This document shows, piece after piece, positions 1-8,405 of a DNA stretch of 59,862 nt. The translations under genes and the position numbers were made by a program. Location of the stretch: positions 1-59,862 of the forward strand of contig WRBO01000008.1 in NCBI GenBank assembly GCA_009784555.1. Reading direction: 5' to 3'. Source of the DNA: Bacillota bacterium. GTDB lineage: Bacteria; Bacillota; Clostridia; Christensenellales; UBA1242. Numbering within the stretch: position 1 is the stretch's first letter; every line of letters starts with the position of its first letter. Under the pieces are notes generated by a model. That model worked only from the letters and a program-made list of their open reading frames with translations. It was not told the DNA's origin and made no database searches.

Positions 1-104
1 GAAACCCCCCCCAGTTAAAAACGCAAATTCAATAACCCCCCCCCAGGCTTCGCTTCGGGCCAAACGCTCGGCCTGCGGCCTCGGCCCGAACTATTACGAA
101 AAAA
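1..104. repeat. C8AG-box plus hairpin repeat, copy 1
   Basis: Two C8-C9 boxes, each followed by AG (around 5-14 and 36-46), precede a hairpin with arms TTCGGGCC (54-61) and GGCCCGAA (83-90). The same arrangement occurs in inverted orientation at 15001-15104. Bases 40-100 match that copy with about two substitutions. A shorter relative with the C8AGT box lies at 56174-56215. The window begins inside or at the edge of this element, so its left border is unknown. The hairpin and dispersed copies resemble REP/BIME-type intergenic elements; no transposase is nearby. Confidence 0.7.
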
Positions 105-125
105 TCACCCAAGGGAAAAGTTCCA

Positions 126-323
126 TTAATCCGTGGTTGACCAATTTTTGTCGATGAGGCAATCGATATAGCCACAGAGATAGTCAACCATGTGGTAAGC
201 CGCGGAAAAATCCACGTCCAATGATTCAAGGGAGAGGCCGAGGGCTTGTGCAATTTGCTCTGCCCTGTGCATTGATGATGACAGTTGATGCAGGTCTTCG
301 GTGTATTGTTCCAGTTCGTTCAT
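126..323 (-). CDS. Small MNELEQ-type protein of divergent HTH module 1
   Basis: A 65-residue acidic, largely helical protein beginning MNELEQYTEDLH. I do not recognise a family. Its paralogue at 15270-15488 shares the same first 12 residues and a VDYLxGYIDC motif near the C-terminus, so the ORF is real. The start at 323 has a good GGGAGGG ribosome site, and the longer upstream reading frame is rejected because it runs through the promoter. It is divergent from the HTH gene at 413 and its promoter is covered by palindromic operators. It is probably the regulated partner of that repressor. Whether it is an antirepressor, toxin or structural protein cannot be seen. Confidence 0.75.
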   Translation of the reverse strand: MNELEQYTEDLHQLSSSMHRAEQIAQALGLSLESLDVDFSAAYHMVDYLCGYIDCLIDKNWSTTD

Positions 324-334
324 GGTTTCCCTCC

Positions 335-377
335 CGATACGTATATCTATCATAACTGATAAACATACGTATCGCAA
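335..377 (-). promoter_or_regulatory. Promoter of small gene 1 with paired palindromic operators
   Basis: On the minus strand TTGCGA (372-377), a 17-nt spacer and TATGAT (349-354) form a promoter for the gene at 323. CGATACGTAT (335-344) and its exact reverse complement ATACGTATCG (365-374) flank it; each contains the self-palindrome ATACGTAT. One site overlaps the -35, the other the expected transcription start. This geometry suits repression by the dimeric HTH protein encoded at 413, possibly with looping. Confidence 0.7.
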
Positions 378-387
378 GCGTTTTTTG

Positions 388-401
388 ATAGACACGTCTA
401 T
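388..401. promoter_or_regulatory. Palindrome upstream of HTH gene 1
   Basis: ATAGAC-AC-GTCTAT is a perfect 6-bp inverted repeat with a 2-nt centre, 12 nt before the HTH start. It sits between the divergent starts, where an autoregulatory site would be expected. Its sequence differs from the ATACGTAT boxes, so binding by the same protein is uncertain. Confidence 0.45.
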
Positions 402-412
402 TACCATATAGT

Positions 413-622
413 ATGGATTTGAAGATTTTTGCCAGACGATTAAAAGAGTTAAGAACAGAGCGAGGGTTGTCATCGCGCGACTTGGGCAAAGCCGCAGGTA
501 TAAGCCAACCATCAATCGTTGATTGGGAGAATTGCAAAATCATGCCAAAGGCAGATTCGATTTATAAATTGGCAAAGTTCTTTGGCGTGACGGCCGATTA
601 CCTGTTGGGGCTTGAGGATTGA
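413..622 (+). CDS. Cro/C1-family HTH transcriptional regulator, module 1
   Basis: A 69-residue protein consisting almost entirely of an XRE-type helix-turn-helix (residues about 5-60): FARRLKELRTERGLS, then the HTH around DLGKAAGISQPSIVDWE, and the common FFGVTADYLLGLED ending. Without an added effector domain it should be a constitutive DNA-binding repressor. The paralogue at 15565 has the same length, but the recognition helix differs (SQPSIVDW against SDASISVW), in line with the different operators. No ribosome site precedes ATG 413. TACCAT (402-407) lies 5 nt upstream, so a leaderless mRNA is possible. Confidence 0.88.
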   Translation: MDLKIFARRLKELRTERGLSSRDLGKAAGISQPSIVDWENCKIMPKADSIYKLAKFFGVTADYLLGLED

Positions 623-643
623 GGGTATAGCACTTTCCCTCGT

Positions 644-673
644 TTGACCTATGGCAATTTGGTGTGATACAAT
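644..673 (+). promoter_or_regulatory. Promoter of ATP-grasp operon
   Basis: TTGACC (644-649), an 18-nt spacer and TACAAT (668-673). The expected start of transcription is within a few bases of ATG 684 and no Shine-Dalgarno is present, which excludes the upstream ATG at 651 and suggests a very short or absent leader. Confidence 0.65.
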
Positions 674-683
674 TTGGCTTATC

Positions 684-1931
684 ATGGCGAACAAGTTTTA
701 CTATATTGGGACGCGGTCGACCGATTTGGCGACCAGTTTTGATGCAAATCGGAGTGACCCTTTTTTTGCGGGGTCGATTACGTTGTATGGGGACAATCGA
801 CATGGGAACATTGCGTATAATGTCAGCAGTGGCATTCAGCTGTCCACCGCTTTGCATTTGCGCGAACGTAACAGTGCGATTTTGAAGATGTTTATCAAAA
901 ACCATGTGACCGATATTGTGGCACATGACCCATCGGCGCGGTTTTTGCCATATGACGTTGGATATGCCGAGAAGGTGCCCGCCAAGTTCAAAAAGCGCAT
1001 TGTGTGTTGTAACGAACCCGCGTTGATGACATATTTGAACAGCAAGTTCAATTTCAAGAAGTTGATTGAGGGAAAGTTGCCCCAAGCCGCGCACATATAT
1101 ATGACGGGGGCGGATGTATTGGCCAAGTTGGAATCGGGTGAATTTCCCAACACCAAAGAGGTTGTTATCCAGACCGAGTACGGCAGCGCGGGTGAAGGAA
1201 CATATTTCGCGACCAAGAGTGCCATGTCCATTAAAAAGTATTGCAAGAGTTGTATGAGTAAAATCAAGGCGCACGAGATGTATGTTGTCAGTGACTTTGT
1301 CCCTACCCACTGTTCCGTTAGTTGCCACATTCAAATCAGTGCGAACGAGGTTGCGGTATATCCCCCAGGGATACAGTTGATGCGCGGGCCGAAGTTCATC
1401 GGTAGTGATTTGTTTGCCTTTTCACAATTACCAGTCGAGATACAGGAGGATTGCCGTGCGACGGCGGTGCGGTTCGGCGAGATTTTGCGCGAATACGACC
1501 CAAAGGCGCGGGGATATTTTGGATTAGACCTGATTGTTGCCAAGAGTGATAACAAGGTGTACGCCATTGAAACAAATGCGCGGTTTACGGGCACAACGGG
1601 GCTGATGAATATCCTGTCGCACAAGGCGGGGATTGGCAGTGTGTTTGAACATACCTATGAGGCGTTTTATGCAAAGTCGACGAACCTGACCGAGAAATTC
1701 AGGCGCATTACCCCAAGCGGGCGCAAGCGTTATGCCGAGGTCAGTCGGGACGAGGACGGGAGTTTGCATTTCGAGGACGGCAAGTCAAACCGCGAGGGTT
1801 TGGACAAGACGGCGTACCAAGAGGATGATATTTATACCTATTCGATTTTCGAGGAAATCAAGGGTTACAACGTTTATGACGACAGAATTGCGTTAAAGAA
1901 AATCACAAGTCGTGTTAAAGTGAAGAAGTGA
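684..1931 (+). CDS. ATP-grasp domain protein
   Basis: A 415-residue protein of the ATP-grasp superfamily (carboxylate-amine/thiol ligases). The phosphate-loop segment lies near QTEYGSAGEGTYF (about residue 172), and the metal-binding end near AIETNARFTGTTGLMN (about residue 300) gives the expected E...N pair. There is no signal peptide or transmembrane segment. Start 684 is chosen because the -10 box lies just upstream. It overlaps rluB by 4 nt and heads a four-gene unit ending in an EamA-type transporter, so it may make a small peptide or amide that is exported. The substrate cannot be read from sequence. Confidence 0.75.
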   Translation: MANKFYYIGTRSTDLATSFDANRSDPFFAGSITLYGDNRHGNIAYNVSSGIQLSTALHLRERNSAILKMFIKNHVTDIVAHDPSARFLPYDVGYAEKVPAKFKKRIVCCNEPALMTYLNSKFNFKKLIEGKLPQAAHIYMTGADVLAKLESGEFPNTKEVVIQTEYGSAGEGTYFATKSAMSIKKYCKSCMSKIKAHEMYVVSDFVPTHCSVSCHIQISANEVAVYPPGIQLMRGPKFIGSDLFAFSQLPVEIQEDCRATAVRFGEILREYDPKARGYFGLDLIVAKSDNKVYAIETNARFTGTTGLMNILSHKAGIGSVFEHTYEAFYAKSTNLTEKFRRITPSGRKRYAEVSRDEDGSLHFEDGKSNREGLDKTAYQEDDIYTYSIFEEIKGYNVYDDRIALKKITSRVKVKK

Positions 1932-2611
1932 GAATTAATAGATATTTGGCACAGTCAGGGGTTGCATCCAGGCGGCGGTGCGAGGAATTGGTTACGGGCG
2001 GTTTGGTCACCGTTAATGATTTGGTGGTGCGGGATTTAGCGACGCAAGTTTCCCCCACAGACGTTGTCAAGGTAAGTGGCAAGGTTGTCAAGGCGGCCGA
2101 GGAATTTGTATATGTGATGTTGAACAAGCCCAAGGGGTATGTTACCACGTGCAATGACGAACATGGGCGCAAGACGGTTATGTCGTTGGTTCCGAACGAT
2201 GTACGGTTGTTCCCCGTTGGGCGGTTGGATTATGACACGACGGGGTTATTGATATTGACCAATGACGGCGAGTTCACAAAACGCGTCACACATCCATCCA
2301 GCGAGGTTGGCAAAACATATGTCGTTAAAACCAGTCATGACATTACCCCGACAGACATTGAAAAGTTATGCAAGGGCGTGATGGTTGATGAAGTTATGAC
2401 ATCTCCCGCCCAGGCGCGTGCATTGGGCAAGCGCGAGGCCGAGTTGGTGATACACGAGGGACGTAACAGGCAGGTTCGCAGGATGTTCGAGGCATTGGGG
2501 TTAGAGGTCGTGGCATTGCGCCGTGTGGCCGTTGGGTCATTGACGTTGGGGCCGTTGAAAGTTGGTGAATACCGCATAATTACAAAAAGGCAGGCGTATT
2601 CGATAATATGA
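1928..2611 (+). CDS. rluB: Pseudouridine synthase of the RsuA/RluB family
   Basis: A 227-residue enzyme that isomerises uridine in rRNA (RluB acts on 23S helix 89; RsuA on 16S U516). An S4 RNA-binding domain occupies residues 1-60 (RINRYLAQSGVASRRRCEELV). The catalytic domain has the typical VGRLDYDTTGLLILTNDGE with the catalytic Asp, and EGRNRQVRRMFEALG. The start is GTG, overlapping the upstream stop; the next ORF overlaps by 4 nt. RluB and RsuA are not cleanly separable by eye. Confidence 0.9.
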   Translation: MRINRYLAQSGVASRRRCEELVTGGLVTVNDLVVRDLATQVSPTDVVKVSGKVVKAAEEFVYVMLNKPKGYVTTCNDEHGRKTVMSLVPNDVRLFPVGRLDYDTTGLLILTNDGEFTKRVTHPSSEVGKTYVVKTSHDITPTDIEKLCKGVMVDEVMTSPAQARALGKREAELVIHEGRNRQVRRMFEALGLEVVALRRVAVGSLTLGPLKVGEYRIITKRQAYSII

Positions 2612-3066
2612 TGAAGATGGGGTTAGTAGTTTCGTCCTTTTCGGGGACGGGTAAAAGTTATATTGCGGCGCGGCATGAGAACACCGTTGATTTGGATGTT
2701 GGCGAGTATCGGTTTGTTTATGACGGCCCCGTCGATGTTCCGTTTGAGGCGCGAAAAGCCATGCGTCAGTTTTCGATAAACCCAGAGTGGCCCGCGAATT
2801 ATCACCGTGCGATTATCGAGGCGCGTGGGCGGCATGATATCGTGTTTGTTACCATGGTGCCCGAGATTGCCGAGTTGGTTGACGTGTACTTTGCCCCGCA
2901 TCCAGATTCGTGGCCGATATTAGAAACACGGTTTCGCGAGCGCGGTAACCCCGAGCGGTTCATAGAGATACAAAAGATGCGGTTTGACAGCGAGTCATAT
3001 GAGGGTGTACAGTTGGGCGTTGATGAATTTTTAGAAGATGCGTTAATTCATTTGGGGGTTTTGTAG
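2608..3066 (+). CDS. Small P-loop NTPase, kinase-like
   Basis: A 152-residue protein with a Walker A loop at its N-terminus (SSFSGTGKSY, residues 9-18) followed by a DLDxG segment, as in small nucleoside/nucleotide kinase-like proteins of bacteria and phages. No clear LID domain is visible. The ATG overlaps the rluB stop (ATGA), and the transporter starts directly after the stop, so translation is coupled. The substrate is unknown. The partner genes are an ATP-grasp ligase and an exporter-like protein. Confidence 0.65.
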   Translation: MMKMGLVVSSFSGTGKSYIAARHENTVDLDVGEYRFVYDGPVDVPFEARKAMRQFSINPEWPANYHRAIIEARGRHDIVFVTMVPEIAELVDVYFAPHPDSWPILETRFRERGNPERFIEIQKMRFDSESYEGVQLGVDEFLEDALIHLGVL

Positions 3067-3957
3067 ATGTTTTTGTTGTTAGTTATTCCTATGGTGTTAT
3101 TGCTGACCCTGGAGAGTCTTCTTTGGAAGCGTAATCGGCGCGCGCCTATGGTTAGTTTGTTGGGGACGACCGTGTGGAGTTTGGTGTTTGTTGCGATTGC
3201 GTTTTTTGCGACGTTACCGTTCGAGGATACGCCGTTCCAAAATTACAGTTGGGAGATTATTGGGTTTACGGTGTTGCAGGTGACGTTTATCATTTGTAAT
3301 ATTTTGCTGTGGGTGAAAATCATGCGTAAGGTGCCGTTGTCGGTGGCCGAGCCAATTGCGTTGTTTCGGATAATATTGTTGACGGTTTTCGCGTGGATAA
3401 TTTTTGGCGGGGCGTTGACCACCGTGCAGATTATTTTGGGGTCGGTGATATTCCTGTCATGTATGGCGTTGGGTTATATCCAAGGCAAGAACAAGGCGCA
3501 TTTGACGACCGACCGCGATATGGGCGGCGGGATGTTTTTGTTGTTTCTTTGGGTTTTGACGTCCGTTGGAATTAACTTGGTGACGCAACAAATTATGCGA
3601 AGTGGGGTTCGGCCGATTACGCATGCGACGATACAGAACATCTTTATTTTGGTCGTGGTGATTGTGATGTTTTTGATAAGACAGCCGCGGGAGTTGGGTC
3701 ATGCGTTCAAGACCATTTTGCGTGACCGCAATCATATTGGGATTGGTTTTGGCGGTGCGGTTGGCCGTATATGCTTTTCGTTTGCGTTGTCGATTTTTAG
3801 TGTTAACGTAGGGTTGCTGACGGCTGTGCAGGTTGCTACTGTTGCTTTGGTTGTTGCGTTGTCGGCGGTTATTTACAAAGAAAAGGTACGCTGGTACGCG
3901 TACCCCCTTATCATTGCGATTATTGTTTCGGCGACGGTGATTAGTTTAGGGATATAG
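3067..3957 (+). CDS. EamA/DMT-superfamily transporter-like membrane protein
   Basis: A 296-residue, very hydrophobic protein with about ten membrane segments arranged as two five-helix halves, as in drug/metabolite transporters. Short basic loops such as KIMRKVPLS and a terminal IYKEKVRWYAYPLIIAIIV fit the family pattern. The ATG follows the upstream TAG without a gap, with a GGGGG ribosome site 8 nt ahead. It is the last gene of the ATP-grasp operon and may move its product. Codon third positions are G/T-rich, like other plus-strand genes in this half. Confidence 0.7.
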   Translation: MFLLLVIPMVLLLTLESLLWKRNRRAPMVSLLGTTVWSLVFVAIAFFATLPFEDTPFQNYSWEIIGFTVLQVTFIICNILLWVKIMRKVPLSVAEPIALFRIILLTVFAWIIFGGALTTVQIILGSVIFLSCMALGYIQGKNKAHLTTDRDMGGGMFLLFLWVLTSVGINLVTQQIMRSGVRPITHATIQNIFILVVVIVMFLIRQPRELGHAFKTILRDRNHIGIGFGGAVGRICFSFALSIFSVNVGLLTAVQVATVALVVALSAVIYKEKVRWYAYPLIIAIIVSATVISLGI

Positions 3958-5073
3958 TTATTTAACGTCGGTGTATGGGGTGTATTTGCGGTCTTGGGCA
4001 CGGGCGACGGGTTCGTTGGTCAAAAAGCCGCGGTGCGTGTTGACACCCAGTTCCAGCGCAGGGTCGGCGGCAACGGCGGCCGCGGCACCCATGTTTGCCA
4101 ATCGGATTGCGTATGGCAGGGTTACGGATGTCAGGGCGAATGTCGAAGTACGTGGAACCGCGCCAGGCATGTTTGCAACCGAATAATGAACAACGCCGTG
4201 TTTTGTGAATGTTGGGTTGTCGTGATATGTCACGCGGTCGATTGTTGCGATGCAACCGCCTTGGTCAATCGCCACATCAACGATGACGGCCCCGGGTTTC
4301 ATTCCCCGCACCATGTCTTCGGTCACCAATTTTGGTGCGGCGGCCCCAGGGACCAAAACGGCACCCACAAGCAGGTCGGCACGCTTAACACAGTCGGCAA
4401 TGTTGCCTTTGTTAGATATAAGGGTTTGAACACGTCCCATAAAGATGTCGTCCAGTTCGGCAAGGCGTGAGCGAGAGATGTCAAGAACGGTTACGGATGC
4501 GCCCAGACCGACGGCCATTTTTGCCGCGTTAATTCCGACGACACCGCCGCCGATGATAACGACCTCGCCGGGGGCGACGCCAGGAACACCGCCCAGCAAT
4601 ACCCCGCGGCCGCCCGCGATTTTTTCAAGGCATCGTGCGCCGACCTGGATACTCATGCGGCCCGCGACCTCGGACATTGGTGCCAGCAGTGGCAATGCGC
4701 CGTTTGCCAGTTGCACGGTTTCGTATGCGATGGCGGTGACTTTTTTATCCAGCAGAGCCCCAGTCAACGCATGTTCAGGTGCCAGGTGGAAATATGTGAA
4801 TATAACAAGGCCAGGACGGAAAAATCCAAATTCGGGTTCCAGGGGTTCCTTTACCTTCATAACCATTTCGGCCTTTGCCCAGACCTCTTTTGCGGTTTTC
4901 AGGATAGTTGCGCCCGCGTCGATGTATTCCGCGTCGGTAAAGCCACTGCCCTCGCCTGCCTTTGTCTCGACATATACCGTGTGGCCGTTTGCCACGAATT
5001 CAACGACCCCCGATGGTGTCATTCCTACACGGTTTTCATTCTTTTTGATTTCCTTTGGGATTCCGATAATCAT
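3958..5073 (-). CDS. ald: Alanine dehydrogenase
   Basis: A 371-residue NAD-dependent enzyme interconverting L-alanine and pyruvate plus ammonia. It begins [20 protein letters not shown], the family N-terminus with the pyruvate-binding Arg and the usual Lys at about residue 74 (VMKVKEP). The Rossmann glycine motif [18 protein letters not shown] lies near residue 170 and the [14 protein letters not shown] signature near 298. Length is normal. The start at 5073 is preceded by AAGGAGAG with proper spacing; the longer upstream frame is not used. It ends next to the convergent transporter gene with no room for a separate terminator. Confidence 0.95.
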   Translation of the reverse strand: MIIGIPKEIKKNENRVGMTPSGVVEFVANGHTVYVETKAGEGSGFTDAEYIDAGATILKTAKEVWAKAEMVMKVKEPLEPEFGFFRPGLVIFTYFHLAPEHALTGALLDKKVTAIAYETVQLANGALPLLAPMSEVAGRMSIQVGARCLEKIAGGRGVLLGGVPGVAPGEVVIIGGGVVGINAAKMAVGLGASVTVLDISRSRLAELDDIFMGRVQTLISNKGNIADCVKRADLLVGAVLVPGAAAPKLVTEDMVRGMKPGAVIVDVAIDQGGCIATIDRVTYHDNPTFTKHGVVHYSVANMPGAVPRTSTFALTSVTLPYAIRLANMGAAAAVAADPALELGVNTHRGFLTNEPVARAQDRKYTPYTDVK

Positions 5074-5164
5074 TTTGCTTATCTCTCCTTTTTTTCCTTT
5101 TCTAAATTTGCCCCATAAGGACATTGTACACCCTTTATATATGGTTATGGTGACTAAACTTGTA

Positions 5165-5419
5165 TCAATTCCAATGGTCGCGGAAGACACCGCTTAATTT
5201 AATGTGTTTTTTCAATTCTTGGATAACCATGCAACGTTTGAAGACACAGACGATGCCTTTGTCATTGCCCCATCCCGGTTGCGATGATTTGGAGGCGACC
5301 AGTTCCCAACCCTCGGCCCCCAGTTTGTTTAGTTCTTTGTCCATGCGGGCGGTGTCTATGCGCTTGCCATAGAGACTCATTACATTTATAAGTACCGTTT
5401 TGTATTCAAACTTTGCCAT
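5165..5419 (-). CDS. DUF4177 domain protein
   Basis: An 84-residue soluble protein. The pattern [13 protein letters not shown]...[14 protein letters not shown] and a closing VFKR strand is the DUF4177 fold, of unknown function. The ribosome site is AAAGGGGAGAG. It lies between ogt (20 nt upstream) and ald (91 nt downstream) on the same strand, and may be co-transcribed with both. The C-terminal tail after the conserved core (about 20 residues) is not typical of the domain. Confidence 0.8.
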   Translation of the reverse strand: MAKFEYKTVLINVMSLYGKRIDTARMDKELNKLGAEGWELVASKSSQPGWGNDKGIVCVFKRCMVIQELKKHIKLSGVFRDHWN

Positions 5420-5438
5420 GTGGTTCTCTCCCCTTTTT

Positions 5439-5912
5439 TTAGTGTGATGAGATTAGTTGCACCCCTTCGTGCGCGAGTAGCTTTTTTTTGACATCCAGAC
5501 CCCAACGGAAACCCGTCAATGCGCCGTTTGCGCCCATGATGCGATGGCATGGGATTATGATTGGAATTGGGTTGCGGTTGTTTGCCATTCCAATGGCACG
5601 GGCACCGCGGGGCGAGCCGACCATATTTGCAATTTGGCCGTATGTTGCCGTTTGGCCAAAACCAACATTTGATATCATGGCCACCCACACCGTTTTGAAA
5701 AAGCCATCCGCCAAATGCAGGGGCAGGTCAAAGGACTTTCGCGTGCCCGCAAAGTATTCGGCGATTTGTTCGGCGGCGGCGTTTAGGATAGGGTGACTGT
5801 CCCTGTGGATACCTGGTGGAGTGTCACCAGCAAAGTAAATCGCGGTGACGCCGATGTCGTCGGCCTTTATCGTTAGTTCCCCAATCGGTGTGTCGATTGA
5901 TAACATGTTCAT
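5439..5912 (-). CDS. ogt: Methylated-DNA--protein-cysteine S-methyltransferase
   Basis: A 157-residue suicide repair enzyme that takes the alkyl group from O6-alkylguanine in DNA. The active site IIIPCHRIMGANG (Cys in PCHR) is present, with upstream GQTATYGQIANMVGSPRGARAIGMANNRNP, the DNA-binding HTH with the Arg finger and Asn hinge. The N-terminal domain starts at MLSIDTPIGELTI. Length is normal for Ogt/MGMT. The -10 TACAAT is only 6 nt before ATG 5912 and no ribosome site is visible, so the mRNA may be leaderless. Confidence 0.93.
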   Translation of the reverse strand: MNMLSIDTPIGELTIKADDIGVTAIYFAGDTPPGIHRDSHPILNAAAEQIAEYFAGTRKSFDLPLHLADGFFKTVWVAMISNVGFGQTATYGQIANMVGSPRGARAIGMANNRNPIPIIIPCHRIMGANGALTGFRWGLDVKKKLLAHEGVQLISSH

Positions 5913-5918
5913 GTTTGC

Positions 5919-5935
5919 ATTGTATCATGTATAAT
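5919..5935. promoter_or_regulatory. Divergent -10 boxes of ogt and the 5948 gene
   Basis: Minus-strand TACAAT (5919-5924) serves ogt, 6 nt before its ATG. Plus-strand TATAAT (5930-5935) lies 12 nt before ATG 5948. Both -35 regions are weak. The two start codons are only 35 nt apart, so the promoters overlap and probably compete. Confidence 0.5.
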
Positions 5936-5947
5936 GTAATAGTGAGT

Positions 5948-6508
5948 ATGAAAAAAATTCGGTTAATTGCGTTCTTGGCGTCGATGTCTATCGCCGTTTT
6001 GATGGTTGGGGTTTATGTGTTTTCGGTGGTTGGGTTGCATTCGTTGGTGAATTACCACACCGATGCAATACATTCGGGTGATCATTATTGGTCGGCGTCG
6101 GTGTCCCGCCAAACGATGCTGGGGGTTGCGCGGACGTGGTTGGTGATGTCGTATGTGTTGATTGGTTTGGCCTTTGCCGTGAAAATCGTTGGGTTTATAT
6201 TGTTACGCCGAAAGACCGAAGACAAGACCACGGCAATAACATTGATAAGTGTTAACAGCACCAATATCGCAATCAAGATTATAAGTATCGCGGTATCGCT
6301 TCCCGTTGCCGCGTATTTGGGCTATACCAATGCGACAATGCAGTTAAAGTTCTGGGCCAATTTGGCCTTTATCATCGCCCAGATCGGTATTATTGTTTGG
6401 ACGGTGTTCTATTTGGTCCGATTGAACCGTGAATTGCGGACGGACACGACGATAGAGGGTTCGCATTCCGAGGTAGATGAGGCTGCTGATACCCACGGCC
6501 CCCAATAA
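5948..6508 (+). CDS. Four-TM membrane protein of unknown function
   Basis: A 186-residue protein with predicted membrane segments near residues 5-25, 62-82, 101-122 and 134-155, then a polar tail. No family was recognised. Start 5948 (MKKIRLIAF) follows a TATAAT box by 12 nt; upstream ATGs lie in the promoter. Its last 165 nt overlap the 3' end of the convergent YwaF-like gene (6344-7336). The fourth TM segment and tail are encoded there, so both transcripts share antisense sequence. Confidence 0.6.
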   Translation: MKKIRLIAFLASMSIAVLMVGVYVFSVVGLHSLVNYHTDAIHSGDHYWSASVSRQTMLGVARTWLVMSYVLIGLAFAVKIVGFILLRRKTEDKTTAITLISVNSTNIAIKIISIAVSLPVAAYLGYTNATMQLKFWANLAFIIAQIGIIVWTVFYLVRLNRELRTDTTIEGSHSEVDEAADTHGPQ

Positions 6509-7336
6509 CACCCCCGCCATATGTAACGGGTCGACCGCATTACCAAAGAATATCCACGGGTTGGACATGGTTGGCAATACCATCTCGGTCACGTTGAATG
6601 GTGCCGTAAAGTGCCAATTCGTTCCCCACAACGGGTTGAACAATAATCCCGCCAACAAGAACACGGGGACCAACCAGAAGAGGTTGTATAGGAAGTGACG
6701 GTAAGACGGAGTGACCTGGTTCGTTAATATCATGAAAATCGGGATGGTAATTAGGATTGCGTGAACCCAGTACGTTTCCCATGTATAGTAGTACCAGAAT
6801 TCGCCGACGTACCAGACCTGGATGTTGTTTATTATTCCGCCGAACACAACGACGGTTATCATAAAGTTCATGACGGTTTTATTGTTAAGTAGTAACGCGG
6901 GTAAAAAGAGCCAGGTCGCAATGGTACAGACATTGACGGGGATTGCATATTCCCATGCCGCGACATTTGATTCCGCGCCATGTGCCCACCAAATGAACGG
7001 GCGTGATATGGGAGAGATAAACAGAATTACCGCAAAGACGATTGTTACGGTGCGGGCGCGTTTCGTTCCCTTGCACAGGTATGCCATTGCAAATGGGGCG
7101 ATGAATGCCATGACAAAGCCCCATGTATGGATTACCGTACCCCAATCCCAATTTCGATGCATGAACGCAAACACACATACGGTGAACGCAAAGAAGATAG
7201 ATACCAAGGTATGCAGGATGACCGCACGCCGAACAGAGGGAAACATGCCTTTGTTATATTTGTATCGGAAGACCAGCCACGGGCCAATCAAGGCAAAGAG
7301 TGCCAGCGGAATACCAACCACCAATTCGACGACCAT
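6344..7336 (-). CDS. YwaF-family (TIGR02206-like) integral membrane protein
   Basis: A 330-residue protein with about 8 TM segments. Features such as IHTWGFVMAFIAPFAMAYLCKG, a PVNVCTIATWLFLPALLL segment and a WNxTAPF-type loop suggest the YwaF/TMEM164-like family, whose role is unknown. The ATG is 5 nt after the CPBP gene, with a GGGGG ribosome site inside that gene's end, so the two are co-transcribed. The C-terminal 50 residues, a polar tail after the last TM, are encoded antisense to the 5948 gene. A related protein is encoded at 46227. Confidence 0.65.
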   Translation of the reverse strand: MVVELVVGIPLALFALIGPWLVFRYKYNKGMFPSVRRAVILHTLVSIFFAFTVCVFAFMHRNWDWGTVIHTWGFVMAFIAPFAMAYLCKGTKRARTVTIVFAVILFISPISRPFIWWAHGAESNVAAWEYAIPVNVCTIATWLFLPALLLNNKTVMNFMITVVVFGGIINNIQVWYVGEFWYYYTWETYWVHAILITIPIFMILTNQVTPSYRHFLYNLFWLVPVFLLAGLLFNPLWGTNWHFTAPFNVTEMVLPTMSNPWIFFGNAVDPLHMAGVLLGAVGISSLIYLGMRTLYRRVRPQFTVQSDQIEHRPNNNTDLGDDKGQIGPEL

Positions 7337-7341
7337 TTTAC

Positions 7342-8364
7342 CTAGCCCCCTATGAATTCAAATATCCAAACCGCCGCGGCAATGGCGACACAGAAGAAAA
7401 AGCCCCAGTTTGTCATTGCAAAAAATCTTTCGCGCGGTGTGGATTTTGATTTACGGCATTCGATGGTTGCCACAACGTCATCCAGGTAATTGTCGTCGGT
7501 TACGGGTGTTTCGGTTGTTGATATCGCGGGTGCGGTGACGTCGTTCCATTGCACCTCGCCCGCGGGCAGTCTTTTGACCAAACGGATTAGTACATATGTT
7601 CCCAAGATAAGGAACGCAAAGCCCATTAGGCCCATGGTGAGTAAAGAGACCTCGCCCGCGTTGTTTGGGTCGCCGATGTATCCCGGGGTGCCGCCGTCCG
7701 TGAACGTCATGATGTACATGATGGTGACGACGATAAAGTTGTTAAGGAAGTGCATAAGGATTGGGTACGTCATGTTACGGGTGCGCAGGTATACAACGGC
7801 CCACAGTATTCCCATAAAGAGTTGGGCCACAGTTTGTTGTGGGGACATGTGAATGAGGCTGAACAAAACCGAGCTGGCGATTATTGATATGACCACGCCA
7901 AAACGCCTCTCATATTCGCGTTGGATGGTTCCGCGGAAACAAAGCTCCTCGACAATTCCCGGCATTACCGCGACCGCAATCACGGCCAAGATATACATGC
8001 CGAAGCCATCGACGGCGGATTCGGCAACGACCTCGGGCGGTGAATAACCCGCCAAGACAAACAGTTCCAAAAAGAACGCGGCGATGAACAGGAACGAAAG
8101 AAAAGCAACAATGGTGATTGCGACCGAGAGAAAGAACCCACCGAGGGTTATTCGTTTGATGTGATAATGTTTTGCGATTTGGTTGCGCGGAATCCCCTGG
8201 CCTCGTGAGATGCCGATAAAGGCAAGTAGGATGAAGATGAACACCACGATGGTGAACAGGTGCACAACGACCATGTTATCAAAGTTCAAATCCAATCCAA
8301 CCGCAATGAATGCCCCCAGGAACAATATCCCTACAATCGCCAAGAACATTTTTAATGATGCCAT
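7342..8364 (-). CDS. CPBP family intramembrane metalloprotease
   Basis: A 340-residue membrane protein of the CPBP (CAAX protease/bacteriocin-processing, Abi) family. The glutamate motif PGIVEELCFRGTIQREYERR (EExxxR, about residue 139) and the later FSLIHM (about 169) and LMHFLNNF (about 203) provide the catalytic Glu and His residues in the membrane. About 8 TM segments and an unusual 60-residue polar insert before the last TM are seen. The -10 box lies 6 nt before the ATG, with no ribosome site. It heads an operon with the YwaF-like gene. The target is unknown. Confidence 0.85.
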   Translation of the reverse strand: MASLKMFLAIVGILFLGAFIAVGLDLNFDNMVVVHLFTIVVFIFILLAFIGISRGQGIPRNQIAKHYHIKRITLGGFFLSVAITIVAFLSFLFIAAFFLELFVLAGYSPPEVVAESAVDGFGMYILAVIAVAVMPGIVEELCFRGTIQREYERRFGVVISIIASSVLFSLIHMSPQQTVAQLFMGILWAVVYLRTRNMTYPILMHFLNNFIVVTIMYIMTFTDGGTPGYIGDPNNAGEVSLLTMGLMGFAFLILGTYVLIRLVKRLPAGEVQWNDVTAPAISTTETPVTDDNYLDDVVATIECRKSKSTPRERFFAMTNWGFFFCVAIAAAVWIFEFIGG

Positions 8365-8370
8365 GTTGTC

Positions 8371-8400
8371 ATACTAGCACATTGGGGTTATTAAAAACAA
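8371..8400 (-). promoter_or_regulatory. Promoter of CPBP gene, leaderless geometry
   Basis: TTGTTT (8395-8400), 18-nt spacer, TAGTAT (8371-8376), then six bases and ATG 8364. Transcription should start at or next to the ATG. No Shine-Dalgarno could fit. Confidence 0.65.
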
Positions 8401-8405
8401 CCGTA

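Noticed and set aside
4445..5197. 250-codon plus-strand ORF antisense to alanine dehydrogenase
   Set aside because: It is the shadow of a fully conserved enzyme gene, and the Pro/Ser-rich translation has no domain.
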